Program-made: the position numbers and the translations under genes | NCBI GenBank assembly: GCA_963797565.1 | Contig: CAWCPM010000007.1 | Location: 48,983-112,982, forward strand | Source of the DNA: JAICYJ01 sp963797565 | GTDB lineage: Bacteria > Actinomycetota > Thermoleophilia > Gaiellales > JAICJC01 | Length of the DNA stretch: 64,000 nt | Direction of reading: 5' to 3' | Shown: positions 51,692-60,707 of the stretch, piece by piece | How positions within the stretch are numbered: position 1 is the stretch's first letter | Layout of the letters: the number at the start of each line of letters is the position of its first letter | The notes under the pieces: generated by a model | The model's input: only the letters and a program-made list of their open reading frames with translations | Told to the model about the DNA's origin: nothing | Databases searched by the model: none

Positions 51692-53864
51692 CACCGCCGC
51701 GACCCGTGAGATCACCTTCGGCAAGGCGATCAACGAGGCGCTGGCCGAGGAGCTCCGGCGCGACGAGCGGGTGTTCGTGATCGGCGAGGACGTGGCCGAG
51801 GCGGGAACGCCGTTCAAGGTGCTGTCCGGCCTGGTCGACGAGTTCGGCACCGATCGAGTGATCGACTCGCCGATCTCGGAGGCCGGCATCACCGGCCTGT
51901 GTGTGGGCGCTGCCATGACCGGCATGCGGCCGGTCGTCGACATCATGTTCGGCGACTTCCTGACGCTGGTGATGGACCAGCTCGTCAACCAGGCCGCCAA
52001 GGCGCACTACATGTCGGGGGGCAGCCTGACCGTGCCGCTCGTGCTGCGGACCACGCTGGGTGCGACGCGCCGCTCGGCCGCCCAGCACAGTCAGAGCCTC
52101 CAGGCGTGGGTCAGCCACATCCCCGGGCTGAAGGTCGTGATGCCGTCCACTCCGGCCGACGCCAAGGGCCTGCTGAAGACCGCGATCCGCGACGACAACC
52201 CGGTCGTCTTCATCGAGGACAAGCTGCACTACCCGCTGGTGGGCGAGGTGCCCGAGGGTGAGTACACCATCCCGCTGGGCGTTGCCAGCATCAAGCACGC
52301 GGGCGAGGACGTCACGATCGTGGCCACGAGCTCGATGGTGCAGGCCTCGCTGGCGGCCGCCGAGCTGTTGGCGGCGCGCGGCATCTCAGCCGAGGTGATC
52401 GACCCCCGCACCACCAGCCCGCTCGACCACGAGACGATCATCCGCTCGGTCGAGAAGACCGGCCGAAGCGTGGTCGTCGACGAGGGCCACCGCAGCTACG
52501 GCGTCACCGCCGAGATCGCCGCAATGATCGCCGAGGAGGCCTTCTACCACCTCGATGCGCCGGTCCGGCGGCTGGGCGCGCGCGACGTGCCGATCCCGTT
52601 CTCGCCGCCGCTGGAGGATGTGACCGTGCCCACGCCCGAGGCGATCGCGGCGACCGTTCGCGAACTGGTCGCCCACAGCCCGGCAACGGCGGCCGGGATC
52701 GGGAGCGTAGGGGCGATGCCCGCCGAGGTGATCATGCCCGCCCTGGGCATGGCCCAGGACTTCGGCATCGTGCTGCGCTGGCTGCGGGCGGAAGGCGACC
52801 AGGTATCGGCGGGCGAGGCGCTGCTCGAGGTCGAGACCGACAAGGCAACCGTGGAGCTGGAGTCGCCGATCGACGGCACCCTCTCGCGGGTGCGGGCAGG
52901 CGAGGGCGACCAGGTGCCGGTCGGCGAGGTGATCGCGGTGGTGCTGGCGGCCGGCGAGCAGCCCGCCGAGCCCACCCAGCCACGGCAGCCCGCTCCCGAG
53001 CCGGCGGCTACGCCGGTGCCGCACGCCGCACCGATCGCCGCCCCGCCGCAGCACCGCTCGCGCCTGGCCTCGCCGAAGGCGCGGCGGATCGCGGCTGAGC
53101 ATGCGATCGACCTCGACCGGATCCAGGGCTCCGGCCCGGGCGGCGCGATCGTCGCCGCCGATGTCGTAGGTACGCAGCCGTCCGCGGCCGCGCCGGCAAC
53201 GGTCAGCGGCGCCTGGCGGATCATGGCCGAGCGGACGACCGCCAGCTGGCAGCAGGTGCCGCACTTCTTCCTGCACCGCCAGCTGGACGCCTCCGGGCTC
53301 GAGCGCTGGCGCGCAGCCGCGACCGCGTCGCCCGACGCCCCGCGCGTCAGCCACACCGACCTGCTGGTGCGTCTGGTCGCCGAGGCGCTTCGCCGCCATC
53401 CCCAGGTCAACGCCACCCATCAGAACGGCGAGACCCGGCTGGAGTCGCGCATCAACGTCGGCATCGCGGTGGCCACCGAGCAGGCGCTGGTGGTGCCGGT
53501 CTTGCACGACGCGGCCGACAGGACGCTCGAGCAGATCGTCAGCCGCCGGCAGGAGCTCGTCGCCGCGGCTCGCGAGGGACGGCTGCGGCCGGCCGATATC
53601 GAGGGCGGCACCTTCACCATCTCGAACCTGGGGATGTACGGCGTCGACTCGTTCGACGCCATCGTGAACGCGCCACAGGCGGCGATCCTGGCGGTCGGCC
53701 GGATCGCCGACCGCGTGGTCGCGCTCGACGGCGCGGCCGTCGTGCGTCCGACGATGCAGATCTCGCTCAGCTTCGACCACCGGGTGGTGGACGGGGCGCG
53801 CGGCGCGGAGTTCCTTGGCACCCTGGCCGAGCTGATCGAGGAGCCGCTGGGCCTGCTTCGCTGA
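51678..53864 (+). CDS. Fusion of E1-beta and E2 (dihydrolipoyl acyltransferase) subunits
   Basis: A 728-aa fusion. Residues 1-335 are E1-beta (ITFGKAINEALAEELRRD, GEDVAEAGTPF, SEAGITGLCVGAA, VVDEGHRSYGVTAEIAA). Residues about 345-425 are a lipoyl domain with Lys389 in ETDKATVELE. A Pro/Ala linker leads to a peripheral-subunit-binding domain (SPKARRIAAEH, about 465-498), and the catalytic acyltransferase domain ends with the DHRVVDG motif at His701. ATG 52716, after a GGGAG-containing stretch, could start E2 separately. There is no E3 in the window. The substrate probably comes from the adjacent transport/LacI operon, though that is inferred. Confidence 0.9.
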   Translation: MSSPDTAATREITFGKAINEALAEELRRDERVFVIGEDVAEAGTPFKVLSGLVDEFGTDRVIDSPISEAGITGLCVGAAMTGMRPVVDIMFGDFLTLVMDQLVNQAAKAHYMSGGSLTVPLVLRTTLGATRRSAAQHSQSLQAWVSHIPGLKVVMPSTPADAKGLLKTAIRDDNPVVFIEDKLHYPLVGEVPEGEYTIPLGVASIKHAGEDVTIVATSSMVQASLAAAELLAARGISAEVIDPRTTSPLDHETIIRSVEKTGRSVVVDEGHRSYGVTAEIAAMIAEEAFYHLDAPVRRLGARDVPIPFSPPLEDVTVPTPEAIAATVRELVAHSPATAAGIGSVGAMPAEVIMPALGMAQDFGIVLRWLRAEGDQVSAGEALLEVETDKATVELESPIDGTLSRVRAGEGDQVPVGEVIAVVLAAGEQPAEPTQPRQPAPEPAATPVPHAAPIAAPPQHRSRLASPKARRIAAEHAIDLDRIQGSGPGGAIVAADVVGTQPSAAAPATVSGAWRIMAERTTASWQQVPHFFLHRQLDASGLERWRAAATASPDAPRVSHTDLLVRLVAEALRRHPQVNATHQNGETRLESRINVGIAVATEQALVVPVLHDAADRTLEQIVSRRQELVAAAREGRLRPADIEGGTFTISNLGMYGVDSFDAIVNAPQAAILAVGRIADRVVALDGAAVVRPTMQISLSFDHRVVDGARGAEFLGTLAELIEEPLGLLR

Positions 53865-53871
53865 GGGCTGC

Positions 53872-54609
53872 TCAGCCGGCGGCGGCCGAGCGAGGCGCCA
53901 CGCGCCCGCCCAGGTAGAGCTCGGCCATCTTGGGGTCGGCCAGCAGCTCGGCGCCCGGTGCCTCCAGCACGACCGTACCCGAGTCCATCACCGCTCCCGT
54001 GTGCGAGATGCCAAGGCCGGCCCGGGCGTTCTGCTCCACCAGCAGGATCGTGTATGACCGCTCGCGGTTGAGCTGGATGATCGTCTCGAACACGGCGGCG
54101 CGGGCCTTCGGGTCGAGCCCGGTGGAGGGCTCGTCCAGCAGGATCAGCCGCGGGTCCAGCATCAGCGTGCGGGCGAGCTCGACGATCTTCTGCTGGCCGC
54201 CGGAGAGCGAGCCCGCCCGCTCGTCGGCACGCTCGCGCACCGACGGGAACTGCTCGGCCACCGCGTCTGCGCGGCGCCGCACCTCGGCCCGGTCGCGGAT
54301 GATGTAGGCGCCCATCAGCACGTTCTCCCACACGGTCATGCTGGGGAACAGGCTGCGCTCCTGCGGGACGTGCACGACGCCCTGGCGGAGGATCGCCGAC
54401 GGCGACGAGCCGCCTATCTCGACCCCGTCCAGGGTGATCGAGCCGCTGCGCGGGCGCAGCAGGCCGCTGACTGTCCGCAGCACGGTCGACTTGCCGGCGC
54501 CGTTGGGGCCGACCACGCAGGTGATCATCTCCGGCTCGAGCGCCAGGTCGACGCCGCGCAGGATATCCGCCGCTCCGTATCCGGCCCAGACACCCGACAG
54601 CGTCAGCAC
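53872..54609 (-). CDS. livF: Branched-chain-amino-acid-type ABC transporter ATPase (LivF-like)
   Basis: A 245-aa ATPase of the LivF/high-affinity branched-chain amino acid family. It has Walker A GPNGAGKST, signature LSGGQQKIVELAR, Walker B LILLDEPSTGLDP, and the VHVPQERSLFPSMTVWENV segment typical of LivF. It is the last gene of the transport operon, 4 bases after livG, and converges with the E1-beta/E2 gene (7-base gap). The substrate may be an amino acid, amide or other small organic compound. Confidence 0.92.
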   Translation of the reverse strand: MLTLSGVWAGYGAADILRGVDLALEPEMITCVVGPNGAGKSTVLRTVSGLLRPRSGSITLDGVEIGGSSPSAILRQGVVHVPQERSLFPSMTVWENVLMGAYIIRDRAEVRRRADAVAEQFPSVRERADERAGSLSGGQQKIVELARTLMLDPRLILLDEPSTGLDPKARAAVFETIIQLNRERSYTILLVEQNARAGLGISHTGAVMDSGTVVLEAPGAELLADPKMAELYLGGRVAPRSAAAG

Positions 54610-54613
54610 CGGC

Positions 54614-55345
54614 TCACGTCCCCAGGTAGGCGTCGAGGACGGTGGGGTCGCTCTGCACGGCGGCGGGCGCTCCCTCGGCGATCTTCGCGCCGTGGTCGAG
54701 CACGACCACGGGGTCGCAGAGCCGCATCACCACGTGCATGTCGTGCTCGACGAGCAGGAAGGTCAGCCCCTGCGCGTTCAGCTCGCGGATGTGGCGCTCC
54801 ATGATCTCGATCATGACGGGGTTGACCCCCGAGGTGGGCTCGTCGAGCAGGATGATGCGCGGCCGGCCCATCAGCACGGTCGCGAACTCGAGCAGCTTGC
54901 GCTGGCCGAACGAGAGCGTGCCGGCGGGCGCATCGGCCAGCCGGGTGAGGCCGAAGTCGTCCAGCACCTCGAGCGCGCGGCTGCGGTCAGACGGCCGCAC
55001 GCGCGAGCGAAGCAGCGAGCTCCACGGCTGCAGGATGGCGGCGGCCATGTTCTCGATCACGGTCAGGTTCGAGAACACGCGGGCCTGCTGGAAGGTGCGG
55101 CACAGCCCCATCCGGTAGAGCGAGGCGGGATGGGGCCGCCTGATCGAGCGGCCGGCAAATGCGATCGAGCCGCTGTCGGCGGGCAGGTAGCCGGTGACCA
55201 GGTTGAACAGGGTGGTCTTGCCCGAGCCGTTGGGGCCGATCAGCGCGGTGATGGTGCCCTCCGCCACCGAGATCGAGCACGAGTCGAGCGCCGCGATGCC
55301 GCCGAAGCGCTTGGTCAGGCCCTCGCCCTCGAGCAGCGCCGTCAC
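54614..55345 (-). CDS. livG: Branched-chain-amino-acid-type ABC transporter ATPase (LivG-like)
   Basis: A 243-aa ATPase. Walker A is GPNGSGKTT and Walker B IILLDEPTSGVNP; the FGGIAALDSCSISV opening and RTFQQARVFSNLTVIENM segment are typical of LivG. The signature motif reads LSFGQRKLLEFA. GTG 55345 overlaps the livM stop (GTGA). A longer open frame upstream on this frame is an antisense or shadow extension and is rejected. Confidence 0.92.
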   Translation of the reverse strand: MTALLEGEGLTKRFGGIAALDSCSISVAEGTITALIGPNGSGKTTLFNLVTGYLPADSGSIAFAGRSIRRPHPASLYRMGLCRTFQQARVFSNLTVIENMAAAILQPWSSLLRSRVRPSDRSRALEVLDDFGLTRLADAPAGTLSFGQRKLLEFATVLMGRPRIILLDEPTSGVNPVMIEIMERHIRELNAQGLTFLLVEHDMHVVMRLCDPVVVLDHGAKIAEGAPAAVQSDPTVLDAYLGT

Positions 55346-56319
55346 GTCGCCACTCCGCTCGTGCGTGGCTTCGACTCGCCGTCTCCGGCCGGCCGGTCGA
55401 ACGGGTTGTGGCTCACCACCAGGTCGCGCACCGACGGGATGATGCCGCGTGGCATCAGCAGCATGATCACCAGGAACACCGCCGAGTAGCCGATCAGGTA
55501 GAGCTGGCTGGCGCCCTGGCTGTAGGCCAGGTACTGCTGGGCCGGCACCAGGATCAGCGCGCCCAGCATCGGCCCCCAGATGGTGCCGCGGCCGCCAAGG
55601 AAGGCCATCAGCACGGCGCCGATCGTGACCAGCGGGTCGACGGCGAACTGGGGGTAGATGAAGCCCTCGTAGTAGGCCCAGATCGCGCCCGGCATCGCGA
55701 ACAGCCCGGCGCTGACGCAGAAGGCGATCACCTTGGCGGCGGTGACCCGGACGCCGAGGCCGTGTGCGCGGTCCTCGTCGTCGCGGATGGCGAACAGCAT
55801 CAACCCCAGCTTTCCGGTGGAGACGATCCAGCAGGTCAGCACGGAGCCCAGGAACACCCCCAGCATCGCGTAGTAGAACGGTCGCTCGTACGTCGCAACC
55901 GGAAACGGTGGGATGGCCATCGACATGCCCTGCGCGCCGTTTGTGAGCGAGCGCAGGTTGAACGCGAGCAGCTGCACGATGAACAGCAACGAGATCGTCA
56001 CGATCGCGAAGGTGGCGCCGCGCACGCGCAGGAAGACGATCGCGATCGGTATCGCGGCCACGGCCACTCCCAGCCCGATCAGCGGCACCACGGCAAACGG
56101 CCGGTAGCCGCCGCCGATGCCGATGTGGGTGAACACGATCGCCTCGGCGTAGGCGCCGACGCCGAAGAAGGCGGCGTGGCCGAGCGACAGGTATCCCGAG
56201 AACCCGCCCAGCAGGTTCCAGGATGTTGCCAGAGCAGCATACATGACGGTGAAGATGGCGATGGTCATCAGGTATGGCGCGGTGACCAGCAGCGGGAAGG
56301 CGAGGCCGGCCGCCGTCAC
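55342..56319 (-). CDS. livM: Branched-chain-amino-acid-type ABC transporter permease (LivM-like)
   Basis: A 325-aa permease with about 9 helices. LivM features are SWNLLGGFSGYLSLGHAAFFGVGAY, FLRVRGATFAIVTISL, GLGVRVTAAKVIAFCVSAG, and GGRGTIWGPMLGA near the end. GTG 56319 is the chosen start; the region just upstream stays open without another good start. It follows livH by 39 bases and overlaps livG. Confidence 0.9.
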   Translation of the reverse strand: MTAAGLAFPLLVTAPYLMTIAIFTVMYAALATSWNLLGGFSGYLSLGHAAFFGVGAYAEAIVFTHIGIGGGYRPFAVVPLIGLGVAVAAIPIAIVFLRVRGATFAIVTISLLFIVQLLAFNLRSLTNGAQGMSMAIPPFPVATYERPFYYAMLGVFLGSVLTCWIVSTGKLGLMLFAIRDDEDRAHGLGVRVTAAKVIAFCVSAGLFAMPGAIWAYYEGFIYPQFAVDPLVTIGAVLMAFLGGRGTIWGPMLGALILVPAQQYLAYSQGASQLYLIGYSAVFLVIMLLMPRGIIPSVRDLVVSHNPFDRPAGDGESKPRTSGVAT

Positions 56320-56358
56320 GGCCGCCGCCTCGGGCCAGGCCGGCAGGGGTGACGCGCC

Positions 56359-57237
56359 TCACAGCTTGCCCCGCTCGGGCGTGCCCAGCAGACCCTGAGG
56401 GCGAATCAGGAGCACCAGCACCAGGATCACGAAGAACCAGAGCGAGGCCCAGGTCGGCGACATCTCCACGGCCAGGATCGCCTCGGTCGTGCCCATGAAC
56501 AGCGCAGCGATGACCGCCCCGCCCAGGCTGCCCATCCCGCCCAGCACGATGATCGTGAGCAGCCGCGAGATCAGGTCGTAGTGGCTGCCGGCGTTGAACG
56601 GCGTGATCATGCCGAACACCGCGCCGGCCGCGGTGGCCGTGGCGACGCTGATGCCGAAGCCGTACGCCGCCACCCGGTTTGACTCGACGCCGAGCAGGCT
56701 CGCTGCCGTCGGGTTCTGGACGGTGGCGCGGATCGCCCGGCCGAACCGCGTGTGCTGGAGCATCAGGTACAGCAGTGCCAGGATCACGCAGGAGGCGGCG
56801 AAGGCCGCCAGCCGCACCACCGACACGTCGTACCCGAACAGGGTCAGCGAGTCGTTCACGTACGACGGGCGGGTCGCGCGGAGGGTGGTCTGGTAGAAGA
56901 TCCCAAGGATGCCCTCGATGCCCAGGGCGATCGCCCACGTGACCAGCAACGACAGCTCCTCCCGCTCGTCGCTTCGCAGCGGCCGCAGGAACACCAGCTG
57001 CACCGCCACGCCGACCACGAACGCGGCCGGCGCCATGATCACGATCGAGACGAACGGGTCGATCTGCAGCTGCGTGAACAGGGTGTAGCTGACGTAGGCG
57101 CCGGCCACGATCATCGCCCCCTGGGCGACGTTGATCACGCGCATCACGCCGAAGGCAAGCGTCAGTCCGCTTGCCATCAGCGCGTACACCCCGCCGGTGA
57201 GGAGGCCCAGGATCGCGGCCTGCACGATCAGATGCAT
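56359..57237 (-). CDS. livH: Branched-chain-amino-acid-type ABC transporter permease (LivH-like)
   Basis: A 292-aa permease with about 8 helices. LivH features are GLLTGGVYALMASGLTLAFG, VMRVINVAQGAMIVAGAYV, TRFGRAIRATVQNPTAASLLG and GMGSLGGAVIAALFMG. ATG 57237 is preferred to GTG 57249, as it starts the first helix. It lies 58 bases after livJ on the same strand. Confidence 0.92.
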   Translation of the reverse strand: MHLIVQAAILGLLTGGVYALMASGLTLAFGVMRVINVAQGAMIVAGAYVSYTLFTQLQIDPFVSIVIMAPAAFVVGVAVQLVFLRPLRSDEREELSLLVTWAIALGIEGILGIFYQTTLRATRPSYVNDSLTLFGYDVSVVRLAAFAASCVILALLYLMLQHTRFGRAIRATVQNPTAASLLGVESNRVAAYGFGISVATATAAGAVFGMITPFNAGSHYDLISRLLTIIVLGGMGSLGGAVIAALFMGTTEAILAVEMSPTWASLWFFVILVLVLLIRPQGLLGTPERGKL

Positions 57238-57295
57238 GGGCCGCCCCACCGGTCGGTGTGTACGCTCACCATCAGCTGGACACTAGGCGAGCCCG

Positions 57296-58534
57296 TCAAC
57301 CGCCCCACGGGGGCTTGGGGCTCTGCGGCGCAGCCAGCGCCGTGGCCTGCGGCCACACCGGCACGAGCTTGCCGCTCTGCCACTGGGTCATCAGCTGGCT
57401 TCCGGTCGGCGCGCCGTACTGGTCCCAGCTGAGGTTGCCCTCGACGGTCGGCCACACGCCGGAGTGCAGCGTGCTGATGATGGTTGCGTTGTCGACCTTG
57501 CCGGTTTTCTTGGCCTCCTCCTCGAGCACCTGGCCGACCGCGTAGGCCTCGGCCGAGCCGCCGTCGATGGTGTCGGCGGTGCCGCCGTACTTGGCGAGGT
57601 ACTCGGAGACGAACTGCGCGTTTCCGGCTGTCTTCAGCTCGGGGAACCAGTCCGTGCAGCTGAGGATGCCCTCGGTGTTGTTCGCGCCCACCTTGCCGGG
57701 GAACTCGGCCGCCGAGTTGGCGCCGTTGGACAGGAACAGGAACTTCGGGTTGTAGTGCTGCTGCACCAGGCCGTTGACGATCCCATAGGCGTCGAGCGAC
57801 TGCGTGCCGCCGAAGATCAGGTCGGGCTTGGCCGCGACCATCTTGGCGACGATCGGCGTCATGTCGGCCGTCTCGGCCGGGTAGACCTGCGAGTAGACGG
57901 TCTTGACGCCGAGCGCCTCGAGCTTCGCCCGCGCCCGTTGGACGATCGGCGTGGCGAACGGATCGTCCAGGGTCGGGTAGGCCGCGGTCTTCGGCCGTTC
58001 GCTGGCCGGCAGCGTCGACAGCCAGTCCACGAACGGGTCACCGCAGTTGACGGTTGGCGCCGGCTGCACGAAGAACACGTTGTGCAGCTTCTGGTCGAAC
58101 ACCAGCTGGCCGCCGCCGGCCGGCTCCAGGAACGAATACCCGTAGCGGCTGGCGACGCGCGCGGACGGTGCCGTCAGCAGCGTCGAGAACGGGCCGAACA
58201 CGAGGTCGACCTTGTCCTTGGTGATCAGCGTCTGGTAGTTGGTCACGGCCTGGTTCGGATCGCTGGCGTCGTCGACGATCTTCAGCTCGACCTTGCGACC
58301 GAGCACGCCGCCGCGCTTGTTGACCGAGTCGGCCCACAGCTGGTAGCCGAGCATCGCTGCGTGTCCCGGATCCGAGAAGTCTCCGGACTGCGACAGCGAG
58401 ATGCCGATCACGAGCGGCTTGCCGCTGCCGCTTGAGCCGCTGCTGCTGCTTGACCCGCCTCCACACGCCGCGGCGATCACCGCCATCACGACGACGGTCA
58501 CCGTGACGATGAACCTGTTGCGTCGGGTGTTCAC
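57296..58534 (-). CDS. livJ: Branched-chain-amino-acid-type substrate-binding lipoprotein (LivJ-like)
   Basis: A 412-aa periplasmic-binding-protein-like lipoprotein (Peripla_BP_6). GTG 58534 follows AGGAG and gives a signal peptide ending in the lipobox AAAC, then a Gly/Ser linker. Domain sequence includes IGISLSQSGDFSDPG, VNKRGGVLGRKVELKIVDDASDP and SEAYAVGQVLEEEAKKTG. It should deliver the ligand to LivHM. A LacI-type operator copy (58550-58563) lies 15 bases upstream of the start, between this gene and the dehydrogenase, so expression may be tuned separately. Confidence 0.92.
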   Translation of the reverse strand: MNTRRNRFIVTVTVVVMAVIAAACGGGSSSSSGSSGSGKPLVIGISLSQSGDFSDPGHAAMLGYQLWADSVNKRGGVLGRKVELKIVDDASDPNQAVTNYQTLITKDKVDLVFGPFSTLLTAPSARVASRYGYSFLEPAGGGQLVFDQKLHNVFFVQPAPTVNCGDPFVDWLSTLPASERPKTAAYPTLDDPFATPIVQRARAKLEALGVKTVYSQVYPAETADMTPIVAKMVAAKPDLIFGGTQSLDAYGIVNGLVQQHYNPKFLFLSNGANSAAEFPGKVGANNTEGILSCTDWFPELKTAGNAQFVSEYLAKYGGTADTIDGGSAEAYAVGQVLEEEAKKTGKVDNATIISTLHSGVWPTVEGNLSWDQYGAPTGSQLMTQWQSGKLVPVWPQATALAAPQSPKPPWGG

Positions 58535-58549
58535 GACGACTCCTCTCCT

Positions 58550-58563
58550 TGCAATCGGTTGCA
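58550..58563. promoter_or_regulatory. LacI-type operator, site 1 (upstream of livJ)
   Basis: TGCAATCGGTTGCA (58550-58563 on the + strand), a near-perfect palindrome in the 41-base gap between the dehydrogenase stop and the livJ start. It shares TGCAATCGNNTGCA with the sites at 59,567 and 62,052. Confidence 0.6.
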
Positions 58564-58575
58564 GGTTGCTGGGCA

Positions 58576-59541
58576 TCAGGCGCTCACCGCGCCGGGGCTG
58601 CGGTCGGCCAGTCCGTCGTCGACCGGGGCACTGTCTGGGGCGAGCTCGAGATCTGCGCCGGCGGCCTCGAGCTCGATCAGGGCCGCGAAGTCGACGTCGG
58701 TGTAGCCGGCGTCGATCAGCTCCTGCACCAGGCTCCGCACGACCCGCATCGTGCGCAGCGGCGTGTCCAGCTCGTCAGCTGCCGCGATGCCCAGGTCGAA
58801 GTCCTTGCGCAGCAGCTCGGGGGTGAACGTGGGCGCGTAGTTCTGGTTGACGTACGCGGGGGTCTTGTAGCGGCTGAAGGTCGAGCCCATCACGCTCTGG
58901 TTGATGAAGGCCAGGCAGTCGCGCCGGGCCACTCCGCCCTTCTCGGCCAGCACCGCGATCTCGGCCAGCGACTGGGCGACGACCCCCAGCAGCAGGTTGT
59001 GGCAGATCTTCACGAGGCGGGCGCCATCGCCCTCGCCGACGTAGGTGACACCGTTCCCGAACAGCTCCAGGTACGGGAGCACGGTGTCGTAGGCGTCGCG
59101 TGGCCCGGAGGCCACCACCGTCAGCCTGCCGGCCGCGACCACCTTCGGGTTCCCGCTGACCGGCGCCGCCACCAGCGCCGTGCCGCGGCGCTGCGCCTCT
59201 GCCCGCACCTCGGCGGAGGCCTCGGAGGAGATGGTCGAGGAGTCCACGATGACGCCCGGCGCCGCGTCCCCGCGAGACAGCACGCCGGACGCGCCGGTGA
59301 CCACCTGCTTGAAGTCGTCGGAGCCGGCCACCATCGTGAACACGATGTCGCGGTCGGCCAGCTCGGCGGGCGAGTCGACGATGGTCGCGCCCATCGCCGC
59401 GAGCGGTTCCGCCTTCGAGCGGGTGCGATTCCAGATCGCAAGATCGCAGCCGCCGGCGAGCAGGCGCTCGGCGATCTGGTAGCCCATCCGCCCGGCACCG
59501 ATCCATCCGATGGTGTGTTGGCGGCCGTTTGGCGTCGTCAT
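58576..59541 (-). CDS. NAD(P)-dependent oxidoreductase, 3-hydroxyisobutyrate/2-hydroxy-3-oxopropionate dehydrogenase family
   Basis: A 321-aa beta-hydroxyacid dehydrogenase. The Rossmann loop is GWIGAGRMG near residue 12, followed by WNRTRSKAEPLAAMGA, and the substrate/catalytic region has DSSTISSEAS, APVSGNPKVVAAGRLTVVASG, and VKICHNLLLGV with the catalytic Lys. ATG 59541 has GAGGAA at a good distance and starts just before the fold, whereas the longer frame from 59607 covers the promoter. It is the first gene of the LacI-controlled operon with livJHMGF, so it probably oxidises the imported hydroxy acid or a product of it. Confidence 0.9.
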   Translation of the reverse strand: MTTPNGRQHTIGWIGAGRMGYQIAERLLAGGCDLAIWNRTRSKAEPLAAMGATIVDSPAELADRDIVFTMVAGSDDFKQVVTGASGVLSRGDAAPGVIVDSSTISSEASAEVRAEAQRRGTALVAAPVSGNPKVVAAGRLTVVASGPRDAYDTVLPYLELFGNGVTYVGEGDGARLVKICHNLLLGVVAQSLAEIAVLAEKGGVARRDCLAFINQSVMGSTFSRYKTPAYVNQNYAPTFTPELLRKDFDLGIAAADELDTPLRTMRVVRSLVQELIDAGYTDVDFAALIELEAAGADLELAPDSAPVDDGLADRSPGAVSA

Positions 59542-59566
59542 TCTGCGCGGTTCCTCTCGATCGGAC

Positions 59567-59580
59567 GGCACTCGATTGCA
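59567..59580. promoter_or_regulatory. LacI-type operator, site 2 (dehydrogenase/liv operon promoter)
   Basis: GGCACTCGATTGCA on the + strand (TGCAATCGAGTGCC on the minus strand). It spans the predicted transcription start of the dehydrogenase-liv operon, just downstream of the -10, a usual repressor position. Confidence 0.65.
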
Positions 59581-59583
59581 GTG

Positions 59584-59612
59584 ACTATAGAGAGTGGGGA
59601 GGACCACGTCAA
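59584..59612 (-). promoter_or_regulatory. Promoter of the dehydrogenase-liv operon
   Basis: On the minus strand TTGACG (59612-59607) and TATAGT (59589-59584) are separated by 17 bases. The start point would be near 59,577, inside operator site 2. Confidence 0.72.
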
Positions 59613-59681
59613 TCGGGGTCAGATCTGGCTCCCAGAGCCGATTTGTGCTTTACTCGTAGTTGACCGCCACGATCACCGCTG

Positions 59682-60707
59682 ATGCACGAGAAACCCCTCA
59701 CCATGCGCGACGTTGCAAAAGCCGCGGGCGTCCACCCCGGAACGGTGTCGCGCACGCTGAACCCGCTGACCCGCCCGCTGGTGAACGAGCGCACCGCCGC
59801 GGCGGTCGACCGCGCGGCCCGCAGGCTCGGCTATTCGCCGAACCCGATCGCGCGCACGCTGAAGACGCGCAAGTCGTTCACGATCGGCGTGCTCATCCCC
59901 GACCTCACAAACCCCCTGTTTCCGCCGCTGATTCGGGGCATGGAAGGGGTGTGGGACGGGGCCGGCTACACCACGCTGGTGGCGTCGACGGACGGCGATC
60001 CCGACCGCGAGCGGCAGCGGGTCGAGATGCTGGTGGCCCGCCAGGTCGACGGCTTTGTGATCGCGACCGCCGCGCGCCACGACGAGGTCGTGACCGAGAT
60101 GATGGCGGCCGGCCGGCCGGTGGTGCTGGTCAACCGCACGATCCAGGGAAGCGGCGCCTTCGCCGTGGTGCCGGACGACCGCAAGGGCTCGACCCTGGCG
60201 GTCGAGCACCTGGTCGCGCTCGGCCATCGCCGGATCGCCCACCTGGCGGGTCCCCGGCGACTCTCGACGGGACAGCTGCGCTGGCGTGGCTTCCTGGAGG
60301 CGATGGACGAGCACGGGCTCGAGGTGAACGCGAGCATGGTGACGACGGCCGAGGCCTACACCGAGTCCGAGGGGGTGACGTCGGCACGCCGGCTGCTGGG
60401 CGCCGAGCCGCGCCCCACCGCGATCGTGGCCGGCAACGACCTGCTGGCCCTGGGCGCCTACACGGCGCTGGCCGAGCTGGGGCTGCGCTGCCCCGAGGAT
60501 GTGTCGGTGATCGGCTTCAACGACATGCCGTTCGCCGACCGATTCGCGCCGCCGCTGACCACCGTGCGGATACCGCACGCCCTGATCGGTGCGCGGGCGG
60601 CGGAGCTGCTGCTGGAGCGGATCGAGGACCCCGCTGCCACCCCGCAGACTCTGCTGTTCGAGCCCACCCTGGTGGTGCGTGCCTCGACGGCGGCGCCAGT
60701 CGCCTAG
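59682..60707 (+). CDS. LacI-family transcriptional regulator
   Basis: A 341-aa LacI/GalR-family repressor. The N-terminal helix-turn-helix TMRDVAKAAGVHPGTVSRTLN is at residues 7-27, the hinge contains LGYSPNPIARTLKTRKS, and the ligand-binding core carries IGVLIPDLTNPLFPPLIRG, HLVALGHRRIAHLAGP, and GNDLLALGAYTALAELGLRCPEDVSVIGFND. It is divergent from the dehydrogenase-liv operon and converges on the M24 gene (stops overlap by four bases). It very probably binds the TGCAATCGNNTGCA sites. The sugar-type effector is unknown; given the operon, it may be the imported organic acid. Confidence 0.93.
   Translation: MHEKPLTMRDVAKAAGVHPGTVSRTLNPLTRPLVNERTAAAVDRAARRLGYSPNPIARTLKTRKSFTIGVLIPDLTNPLFPPLIRGMEGVWDGAGYTTLVASTDGDPDRERQRVEMLVARQVDGFVIATAARHDEVVTEMMAAGRPVVLVNRTIQGSGAFAVVPDDRKGSTLAVEHLVALGHRRIAHLAGPRRLSTGQLRWRGFLEAMDEHGLEVNASMVTTAEAYTESEGVTSARRLLGAEPRPTAIVAGNDLLALGAYTALAELGLRCPEDVSVIGFNDMPFADRFAPPLTTVRIPHALIGARAAELLLERIEDPAATPQTLLFEPTLVVRASTAAPVA

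Noticed and set aside
55346..56938. Long extension of the LivG frame upstream of 55,345
   Set aside because: It overlaps livM and livH in another frame, is very Arg/Asp/Pro-rich, and a GTG start overlapping the livM stop explains the true start.
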